DNA of 64,000 bases from Arthrobacter sp. V1I7 (GTDB lineage: Bacteria; Actinomycetota; Actinomycetes; Actinomycetales; Micrococcaceae), in NCBI RefSeq assembly GCF_030817015.1, contig NZ_JAUSYS010000001.1, positions 1,240,001 through 1,304,000 of the forward strand, in the 5' to 3' direction. Numbering within the stretch: the stretch's first letter is position 1; each line of letters begins with the position of its first letter. Below the pieces are notes generated by a model. That model did no database searches. It saw only the letters and a list, made by a program, of their open reading frames with translations, and was not told where the DNA came from. Of this stretch, positions 27,351-34,703 are shown in pieces. The position numbers and the translations under genes were made by a program.

Positions 27351-28430
27351 TTACCAGGACTCTGGAAGCAGCAGTTCGGCGTCCGCGATGCGGCGGGCGC
27401 TTCGAATGGTTCCGACGACGGGCACGCCGTCGCTGATTTCCGCCCATGTCTGGACTAGGCCGGCGGGGGTGCGCATAATCAGCCCGGACGAAGGATCCGT
27501 TGAGAGGAGGTCCCGGACCACTGTGCGTTCCTGCTGAGCCGCCATGGTCAGCGCCACACTTCCCGTGATAGCCAGGGCCGGGTGGAGCCTGCCCATGGAC
27601 AGCATTCTGACGTTGAGGTCAGCTTCATCCTCCGGGCCCGCCCTGCCAACGAGTGCCAGCTTCGGTATCGCCCGCGCGGCTTCAGCACGTGTGGCTACAA
27701 GGCCCATGCGGACGGCGGCATCCCGGCGTACGTCATCCAGATGCACAAGGAGTGCAGCCTGGCCGTCGATGTCCGCGGCCGTCTCGGTGCCGGTGAGGCC
27801 GATGGACTCAGCGTCCAGAATAATCAGGGGAGCACCGGCATCAATGAGCGTGGCCGAGACTTCCCGTCCGTCGAATGTCACCTTCTCCACCGGTTCACCG
27901 GTGGGGAACAGTTTCCCTGTAGTCCTCCCGGCGGGATCCAGGAATCCCATGCCGACCGACAGCCCGGGGAACGGAACGCCCGGGATCATCTGAGTGCCCG
28001 GATCCTGAAGTTTGCCACCCGGAGTCGGAACCTTCTGCAGAATCAGCTGATCGGTGTTGGTGTTCAGGGTCCGCACGGCTGTGCTCTCCTGGCCGGGAGC
28101 CACCCAACCTCGTTGGATTGCATACGGTGCGACCACGGCTGAGCAGTTGCCGCAGTTACTGCCCCAATCAACTCTCTGCTCGTCGATGGCCACCTGTGCG
28201 AACGTGTAGTCGACATCGGCCTCGTCGCTGAGGGAGCGGGAGAGGATGACGGCCTTGCTTGTCGTGGATGTTCCGCCTCCGACGCCGTCGATCTGACGGT
28301 TGTCGGGGCTGCCGAAGAGACGCAGAAGAACTTCGTCCACGCTCTTTCCAGGGACCTGTAGGTTGTCCCATTCGAACACCCAGCATTTGCTGGTTCCGCC
28401 CCGCATCCACGCCGCTGGGATCTTAAACAT
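27351..28430 (-). CDS. prpF: PrpF-family isomerase
   Basis: A 359-residue member of the PrpF family (diaminopimelate-epimerase fold), whose members shift double bonds in substrates such as 2-methylaconitate, aconitate or 4-oxalomesaconate. Recognised: PAAWMRGGTSKC at the N-terminus, GVGGGTSTTSKA, and the active-site DWGSNCGNCSA. The ATG at residue 15 of the longer frame is taken as start because it gives the family start MFKIPAAWMRGGT. First gene of the prpF-tctC-tctAB-usp operon; the divergent LysR gene is its likely regulator. Which acid it isomerises cannot be told from sequence. Confidence 0.88.
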   Translation of the reverse strand: MFKIPAAWMRGGTSKCWVFEWDNLQVPGKSVDEVLLRLFGSPDNRQIDGVGGGTSTTSKAVILSRSLSDEADVDYTFAQVAIDEQRVDWGSNCGNCSAVVAPYAIQRGWVAPGQESTAVRTLNTNTDQLILQKVPTPGGKLQDPGTQMIPGVPFPGLSVGMGFLDPAGRTTGKLFPTGEPVEKVTFDGREVSATLIDAGAPLIILDAESIGLTGTETAADIDGQAALLVHLDDVRRDAAVRMGLVATRAEAARAIPKLALVGRAGPEDEADLNVRMLSMGRLHPALAITGSVALTMAAQQERTVVRDLLSTDPSSGLIMRTPAGLVQTWAEISDGVPVVGTIRSARRIADAELLLPESW

Positions 28431-28527
28431 GATTGCTTTCACACCTTCCTGGGCCCTTCCTTGGGCCTGCAAGCCTTGCCGGCTGGTCTAAGTGTGATCC
28501 GAACCTCATATGAAATACAAACGGCAA

Positions 28528-28557
28528 ATAATGCATATCCCTGCACTCATACTTCAA
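28528..28557 (-). promoter_or_regulatory. possible promoter of the prpF-tct operon
   Basis: On the minus strand TTGAAG and CATTAT are 18 bases apart in the AT-rich part of the divergent region between prpF and the LysR gene, about 100 bases ahead of prpF. A LysR-type activator would bind nearby; no clear T-N11-A box was fixed. Confidence 0.35.
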
Positions 28558-28709
28558 TCAGCCGACCTTGAGATGCCCTTTTACAGGGCCAGGCACCCTA
28601 ACCTGAACAAATCTTGAGTGATCAGGAGCGCCAAATTGTGGCCGATCTGAAGCGCAGGCATAGGATTGTGAGGGGGGCGTAAGAAATACTTCAAAGGAGG
28701 TGGCCGACT

Positions 28710-29624
28710 GTGTTGAACATCCGGAGGCTCGAATTGCTCTTAGACGTGGTCGAGCTCGGATCGATTACCGCTGCTGCAGAAAAGCATGTGTACTCCCCGT
28801 CGGGAGTTTCGCAGCAGCTGCGGCGCCTGGAAGCCGAAATCGGGCAGCCACTTCTTCAGCGGCAGACCCGTGGTATGGTCCCCACTGATGCCGGGCATGT
28901 TCTTGCAGCGCACACGCGACGCATCCTGCGTCAGATGGCTGCCGCTGAGGCGGATCTGGCAGAAATCGCAGGACTCCACCGGGGCAGCCTGACCATGGGG
29001 ACCTTCCCCACCCTGGGCGGATCCTTTCTCCCGCTCGTGATCAGCCGGTTCAAGAAGGAGTACCCGGCGATTGAGCTGCACGTCCGCAGCAGCCGTTTCG
29101 AGGACTTGGTTGAGATGCTGGAAAACGGCCAGGTTGGAATGTCTCTCCTCTGGGACTACGAATGGAACCGGATCAATCCGGGGGACTTTGCCCTCACGAC
29201 TGTTTTCGAGGACGCCACGGCGCTCATTGTGGGCAAGGACCACCGACTGGCGCGACGAAAGCAGGTGGACATGGCAGACCTGGCCGCCGAAGAATGGATC
29301 GTTCGCGGGGATGCGCATCCTGTGGTTGAAGTACTGCAAAGAAGCGCAAGTGCGGCAGGGTTCAGTCCACGGATCGCTTTCCAGGCCAACGACTACCAGG
29401 AGGCCCAAGCAATGGTCAGTGTTGGCCTGGGCATAGCGCTTGCTCCGCGAACCGCCGTCGTCAATAAGCATCCCGGTGTCAGCATCGTTTCACTGGGTGC
29501 GAGTGCCCCGTCCCGAAGGGTGCTCCTCGCCCACCGCCACGACAGGGTACGGGCTGCCGCAGAAATGGCCTTCCAGGCAACCCTCCTGGAGGTTGCCAAA
29601 GATACAACCGCGGACTTCCGGTGA
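28710..29624 (+). CDS. LysR-family transcriptional regulator
   Basis: A 304-residue LTTR. The N-terminal winged helix is clear (NIRRLELLLDVVELGSITAA, then SPSGVSQQLRRLEAEIG) and the rest is the two-lobed effector-binding domain (LTMGTFPTLGGSFLPLVI, MVSVGLGIALAP). The GTG start is preceded by AAAGGAGG at a 9-base distance, one of the best ribosome sites in this region. It is transcribed away from prpF-tctC-tctAB, the usual layout for a LysR activator and its target. The inducer is probably the transported carboxylate or its isomer. Confidence 0.92.
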   Translation: MLNIRRLELLLDVVELGSITAAAEKHVYSPSGVSQQLRRLEAEIGQPLLQRQTRGMVPTDAGHVLAAHTRRILRQMAAAEADLAEIAGLHRGSLTMGTFPTLGGSFLPLVISRFKKEYPAIELHVRSSRFEDLVEMLENGQVGMSLLWDYEWNRINPGDFALTTVFEDATALIVGKDHRLARRKQVDMADLAAEEWIVRGDAHPVVEVLQRSASAAGFSPRIAFQANDYQEAQAMVSVGLGIALAPRTAVVNKHPGVSIVSLGASAPSRRVLLAHRHDRVRAAAEMAFQATLLEVAKDTTADFR

Positions 29625-29720
29625 AGCGCTGCGTTCGAGAAGTCCCGTGTCTGCGGTGAGGCAGGTTGTATCCGGATCGCGTCGCTTGGCAACGACTGAC
29701 CTGACCGCACCAAAGGGGGA

Positions 29721-30935
29721 ATGGTGAGCGAGGGGAAGTCCACCCGGTGGTTATGGATGCTGATCGCATCCGCGGTGCTTTGCCAAATCGCTCTCAATCT
29801 GGCGAGGCCACTCATTTCTTATAAGGTGTTGGCCCTGGGCGGTGACTCGGTTGCAGTGGGCTTGACTTCTGCCTCCTTCGCCCTCCTTCCCGTGGCGATC
29901 GCCCTCTGGCTCGGTCGCCTGTCAGACCGCCGAACCTCGATGAAGGGCATCACCCTGGCGGGCACGCTCTTACTCGCAACCGGTCCATTCCTGCTCTCGG
30001 CCGCCCCATCCCTTCTGCTCGTTGCTGTGTCCAGCGCAGTACTGGGTATTGGACACCTGTGCTTCACGATTGCCGGGCAGTCCGCCATCGCACGATTCGT
30101 TCCCCTCAGCCGGATGGACGCAGCCTTCGGCTGGTTCACCGCGGCGTTCTCCCTAGGCCAGCTCGTTGGTCCCCTTCTTGGCGGTCTGGCCATGGGATCT
30201 GCAGGAAACGCGTCCACAGCCACCCGGCTCATTGACGCGAACGCGGCATTGATACTCGCGGGGGCGATATCGGTGCTGGCCATTCCGGTCGCCCTCGGGG
30301 CATCGGCGAGAGAACGCGCAAGTGCCCGAGAAGCCTCAGAGGCAGCTCAAGCGAAGGCTCCCACATCAAAGTCTGTCGCCCACCTTCTGGGTATCCCCAC
30401 CGTGAAGACCAATATGCTCGCCAGCCTCGCACTGCTGGCCACAACCGACATCATCGTTGCGTTCCTACCTCTACTGGGAGAAGAAAACGGGATCGCACCC
30501 ATCGGAATCGGCGTCCTTCTGGCGATTCGGGCGGCCGCCTCGATCACATCCCGCCTGCTCCTGCCCGTGATGCTGTCCCGATGGAGCAGAACCGGACTCA
30601 TCACCGCCAGCCTCGCGGGGGCAGGTATCACCCTATCGATCCTGCCATGGCTGTTCGGGAATCCTGTCCTGGCCGCGGTCCTCTTAGCCATCATTGGATT
30701 CTTCCTCGGACTCGGACAACCCATCACGATGACACTCATCACCCAAGCGGTCCCTCCCGAGGCGCGAGGCGCCGCACTGGCGCTGAGGCTGCTAGGCAAC
30801 CGCCTCGGACAGGTTGCCCTGCCGATCGGGGCAGGGTTGCTGGCAACTCCAGCCGGACCGGGCGGAGCCTTATGGATGTCGTCAGCAGTTCTTTGCGCCG
30901 CGTCCATAAGATGGCCAAGAAGGCCCAGAGCCTAG
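29721..30935 (+). CDS. MFS transporter
   Basis: A 404-residue major facilitator with about 12 membrane helices in two halves joined by a charged loop around residues 190-220 (SARERASAREASEAAQAKA). The loop between helices 2 and 3 has LWLGRLSDRRTSMKGI, the family's GxxxDRxGRR-type motif. It follows the LysR gene by about 95 bases on the same strand and might be an exporter or a second carboxylate carrier; nothing visible fixes the substrate. Confidence 0.88.
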   Translation: MVSEGKSTRWLWMLIASAVLCQIALNLARPLISYKVLALGGDSVAVGLTSASFALLPVAIALWLGRLSDRRTSMKGITLAGTLLLATGPFLLSAAPSLLLVAVSSAVLGIGHLCFTIAGQSAIARFVPLSRMDAAFGWFTAAFSLGQLVGPLLGGLAMGSAGNASTATRLIDANAALILAGAISVLAIPVALGASARERASAREASEAAQAKAPTSKSVAHLLGIPTVKTNMLASLALLATTDIIVAFLPLLGEENGIAPIGIGVLLAIRAAASITSRLLLPVMLSRWSRTGLITASLAGAGITLSILPWLFGNPVLAAVLLAIIGFFLGLGQPITMTLITQAVPPEARGAALALRLLGNRLGQVALPIGAGLLATPAGPGGALWMSSAVLCAASIRWPRRPRA

Positions 30936-31110
30936 GCCTGGCATCTGAAACGAAGTGCCATGGATTGCCGACTTGCTTAGGGACCGGCGGCATCCAAAAG
31001 TTGTATTGGCTGGCAGTATCAGCAACATAGGCGGGTTCATCCATCACAATGAAACTAACGGTCACGACGCCGTGAATGTGGAGATGATGTAGCGCCGAGC
31101 GGAGCCGCAG

Positions 31111-32049
31111 ATGAATCAGAACCAGCGACAAGCAGAAGTCGCGGTAGAGCTCCAAAAAACGGTTGACCGCGGCGACCCTGATCACGCCCCAAGGGCCGCA
31201 GTCACCCTAGGGACACTGCGGCTAGAATCCGGTGACCCCGCCGGAGCACAAAGGGCGTTCCAGACTGCCAAGGACAGCGGCCATCCCGAGTACGCCCCAA
31301 GAGGTGCTGTCCTTGTCGGGATAAGGCTGATGGAGGCCGGCGACTGGGACGGAGCCCGTCATGCGTATGAGCAGGCTATTGCCAGTCGCCATCAAAATCA
31401 TGCCCCTTCCGCCTGGGTCATGATGGGGATGCTCCTGGAAAAACAAGGACATCTGGCTGAGGCGAACGCAGCATACCGGACAGCAGTCGACAGTGGTCAC
31501 CCTGAATATGCACCCCTGGCCGCGGTCGGGCTGGGGCTACTCCTCCAAGGACAGGGCGACGCTATCGGCGCCCAAAGGGCCTACCAAACAACAATTGACA
31601 GTGGACACCCCGACCACGCACCCTTCGCGACGCTACTAATGGGGGAATACTTCACCGGGGGAGATCTGCGGTCCCGTAAGCGCTTCCGCAACACAGCGGC
31701 CGGTTACGGGAACCCGGACGTTCTCGTGAGCCTTGCCGAGCTTTACATTGCCGAGCAGGAAATACCCACAGCCCGCCGGCTGCTTCAACAGGCGGCGGTC
31801 TTGGGCAACAGTGTCGCCGCCCATTCGCTTCAGATATTCGGTCGTCCGGACGCCGACACGATAACCAGTGACGCCGCATCAAAAGCAGTCCTAGCATCTG
31901 CTCAAGAGGACGACACTGACAGCATGAACATGCTCGGCCTTCTTGCCGCCGTTCACGGAGACGTCGTCGAAGCACGCTCATGGTGGACTAAGTCCGCCAG
32001 CGAGCGGGACATGATTGCCCCACTGTTGCTCTCACGCCACTTGGGTTAG
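31111..32049 (+). CDS. tetratricopeptide-like repeat protein
   Basis: A 312-residue soluble protein built from 36-residue repeats in exact register at residues 21-56, 57-92, 93-128, 129-164 and a diverged copy from 165. Each reads roughly GHPxYAPxAAVxLGxLL-x3-GD-x2-GAxxAYQ, a TPR/Sel1-like helical pair with a fixed Gly-His-Pro turn. The last third is a diverged helical region. Such proteins act as binding scaffolds; no partner can be named. No signal peptide. GGAG lies about 8 bases before the ATG. Confidence 0.8.
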   Translation: MNQNQRQAEVAVELQKTVDRGDPDHAPRAAVTLGTLRLESGDPAGAQRAFQTAKDSGHPEYAPRGAVLVGIRLMEAGDWDGARHAYEQAIASRHQNHAPSAWVMMGMLLEKQGHLAEANAAYRTAVDSGHPEYAPLAAVGLGLLLQGQGDAIGAQRAYQTTIDSGHPDHAPFATLLMGEYFTGGDLRSRKRFRNTAAGYGNPDVLVSLAELYIAEQEIPTARRLLQQAAVLGNSVAAHSLQIFGRPDADTITSDAASKAVLASAQEDDTDSMNMLGLLAAVHGDVVEARSWWTKSASERDMIAPLLLSRHLG

Positions 32050-32256
32050 TGGACTTCACCATTACGAGGATGCCGAAAGGGAGTGTGGACGGACCCTCGG
32101 CCAATGACCATCGAACAGCTCCATATTGCCGAAGTAGCCCACAATTCCAGATCTCTGCCCAGGCATCGCAGCTCACCTGAGGGAGCCTGCGCCGCCGGGA
32201 CGAGATCAACCGGGACCGGAAAGGGCTCATGTTGTCGGAAGCGGGAAGTCATGGAA

Positions 32257-32990
32257 TCAAGCCGTAAAAGCGCGCGCCCCGTTCTCGTAAAGGGCGAGAC
32301 TCGCGTCCTCAGCAAGAATGTCCGCAACGAGTTCCACGTCCTTCGGCTGAAACGGCTCGCGGGCTCTCGTGCTAGGAATGTCAGTTCCAAACATCAAAGC
32401 CTCGGGATTCTGCTTGTGGATTTCCCGGATAGCGGAAGCGACGTCGAGCTCAACCCGACCAAACCCCGTGGCTTTCACCCGTACGCCACGGGACACAAGG
32501 CGGAGCAGGACATTGCGATGCATCGAAGTCATGCCCAGGTGGTCGATGCTCACCTTGGGAAGTGCTGCAATGACCGGTTCCAACTCGACTAGGTCGTTCG
32601 CGTCGAGGTAGAACTCGAAGTGCATCCCTGCAACGTCCCAGACGCGTCGCCCAATCTATTTCCGCGGAGCCGCCCCGGTAGAGATTGAATCGAACGCCAC
32701 GGACTCCCGCTTCACCGAGACGAAGAAGTTCGTCGTCGCTTGTCGTCTCGGCAATATTGGCAACGCCCACGAACATAGGGCCAAGAGTTGCCAACGCAAT
32801 CAATCAGATAACTCTGGTCGAACGCCTGGAATGAACCAGAGACGACAGCACCGCCCGTAACTCCCAGATCTGAAACGGCGCCAAGATAATCCGCCGCCGT
32901 GAATTCGGGCGGCAGGTATCCGTTGTTCCGCACGAGCGGGAAGCGGGTATCGATGATGTGGAAATGGCCGTCAAAGATCTGTCGAATCAT
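32257..32990 (-). pseudogene. amidohydrolase (TIM-barrel), two frameshifts
   Basis: Three overlapping minus-strand frames join into one metal-dependent amidohydrolase-2 protein of about 245 residues. Frame one starts MIRQIFDGHFHIIDTRFPL with the HxH-type metal motif and reaches QSYLID; frame two continues ALATLGPMFVGVANIAET; frame three has the ending KVSIDHLGMTSM and ALMFGTDIPSTRA, with the late Asp ligand. Two frameshifts make it a pseudogene. The family includes lactone and dicarboxylate hydrolases. Confidence 0.8.
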
Positions 32991-33302
32991 TGTGTTCCCC
33001 GTAAGTGGATTGTGCGCCTCAAACCCTCATTCTGTCAGCTTGAGTTCGAGGCCCGCCCGAGAAAAGTCAGGACATACGCCACCGATTCGTCAGGTTGGGG
33101 TGTAGCCCGACCTGTCGATGACTCAAGTCAAGGTTCCCTGATTGCCTATCGTGCGCCGAGTCGGGCCGAGGCTGAAGCCACACGATCTTTGGCGAGGAAC
33201 GGCGCTGTGCTGACCGCGTCCATGTTTCCGGCGGTTGCCGGTCAGACCTCACTGAGCGCCAGCCGATCGTAACTGCCCGCTTACCGTCCTTTCCCCGGGC
33301 TG
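32991..33302. other. stretch without recognisable gene
   Basis: Nothing supported on either strand; it separates two broken genes. Confidence 0.5.
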
Positions 33303-33693
33303 TGATTGGTGCGATTACACCTGCAGTGGATTCCCGGGCAGGAATGCGAAGAACCGGATGACAGGCCCCAGGAAGATTGGTCCCTTGATCAGCTGATCGC
33401 GCTTGGTGTAGGCGCAGCGTTCTACGAATACGACTTTGGCGACAGTTGGCTGCACCGGCTCGAGCTGGTGTCCCGCCGGCCCGCAGACGAAGAGACTCCG
33501 CCCGCACGGCTGAGCGGCGGCGCCCCGCGCGTCCCGGCTGGAAGACTCTGGAGGATTTCCCAACTACGAGGAGATCATGGAAGCCTTGGCCGATTTGACC
33601 CATCCTGGCTACGTCGAACACGCCAAATGGGTGGCCGAACTAACCCGCTCCGATGCGCCTTTTGACCTCTGCCGTGAACCGGGCGCTGACTGA
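33303..33693 (+). pseudogene. plasmid pRiA4b ORF-3-like protein, frameshifted and truncated
   Basis: The first frame contains FYEYDFGDSWLHRLELVSRR, the hallmark of the plasmid pRiA4b ORF-3 family. After a shift near 33530 the second frame gives DSGGFPNYEEIMEALADLTH and ends FDLCREPGAD-stop, matching the family's C-terminal GGxxGYExxLEAL segment. The N-terminal third is absent. Families of this kind are often on mobile DNA. Confidence 0.75.
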
Positions 33694-33883
33694 GCCGTTC
33701 TGACTTAACGGAGTCTGGGCAATAGGCCACGAATGATGGCAGGAAACAGCCCCTTTCACGGGCACTCCCCCGCTAATTTTCAGAGAACCGATAACGCAAC
33801 AGCCAGTGCGAGCTCTGGGTCTCAGTAGGCCAGGCAAGCCCCGCCGTAGCCTAATGCTCACCGGGCCTGCATCCGCCTAGTTT

Positions 33884-34010
33884 TACTGCTGGGCCCGCAG
33901 CGCATTTTTGAACTGGCTGGCCATCTCCTCGCGGAAGCCATCGAAGTCACCCTCCAAAGCAATCGCAGCCAATTTGTCGTGCTCAACGGCGATTTCATGG
34001 AGGTCGCTGT
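33884..34010 (-). pseudogene. C-terminal scrap, possibly of a GntR/FCD regulator
   Basis: About 40 residues, LHEIAVEHDKLAAIALEGDF then GFREEMASQFKNALRAQQ-stop. The helix pattern resembles the end of an FCD ligand-binding domain (HxxIxxAIxxGDxxGxxxAMxxHL type). It breaks off exactly where the next, opposite-strand fragment starts, so it is a deletion remnant. Identification is weak. Confidence 0.35.
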
Positions 34011-34016
34011 AAGTAC

Positions 34017-34379
34017 GGTGTCGGCTTGGCCCCGAGCGCCAACCTGAACCCCGAAGGCGACTTCCCGTCCCTCTTCGAACCGGTCCACGGCTCGGCACCG
34101 GATATCGCAGGCAAGGGCCTGGCCAACCCCGTGGGCCAGATATGGTCCGGAGCGATGATGCTCCAGCACCTCGGCCACCCCGAGGCTGCCGAGCACCTCC
34201 AACTGGCGTTCGAATCCGCACTCCGGGACGGCTTGGGCACCCGCGACGTCGGCGGCCCGTCCTCCACCTCCGAATTCACCGCCGCGGTTCTGGCCGCCAT
34301 TGACGTCTATCACGCGCTGGATGCGATCGATGCGGACGTGTCACGCGGCCCGGCGGCAGCACCGGCGTCGTCATCGTGA
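34017..34379 (+). pseudogene. C-terminal part of a tartrate/D-malate dehydrogenase
   Basis: The frame carries GLAPSANLNPEGDFPSLFEP followed by VHGSAPDIAGKGLANPVGQI, the C-terminal NAD- and substrate-binding part of tartrate dehydrogenase/decarboxylating malate dehydrogenases (isopropylmalate dehydrogenase family), and continues to the normal C-terminus. About 240 N-terminal residues are missing and there is no plausible start. The cut coincides with the FCD-like scrap on the other strand; GntR regulators often control such genes, so one deletion may have joined a regulator and its target. Confidence 0.85.
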
Positions 34380-34621
34380 CCGCCCCCACGAGGCACCAGG
34401 CCTATTGTCCCGCGATGGCGACGTTGGGGGCGGTGGTAAGGGTCCGGCGGAGCTGGGAGCGGCATTGAGCTGTCCTGCAGGGCCCGAACTCCGCTGCCAG
34501 GACGGTCGGGGAAGTGCCGGAAGGTGGGGGCACATATGCCTGGTCGCCCGCAATGTGTCCAGGCGACGTAGAGCCAAAGCAACGATGGCCGACACCTAGC
34601 AACACGGCCGCAAGGAAAAGA
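34380..34621. other. stretch without recognisable gene
   Basis: No supported gene on either strand; short frames here have no family features. Confidence 0.5.
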
Positions 34622-34664
34622 TGAAGGGACTGAGCTCGGTGTATTACCGGACTCAGTCCCTTCA
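34622..34664 (-). terminator. terminator of the levanase gene
   Basis: A perfect 13-base stem (TGAAGGGACTGAG with its complement) around a loop that can pair further, 40 bases after the levanase stop. On the minus strand it is followed by CTTTTCC, a short U-tract. Confidence 0.8.
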
Positions 34665-34703
34665 GGTCCAGCTCTCAGGTGAGCTGGTCATATTGTGGGT
34701 GTG

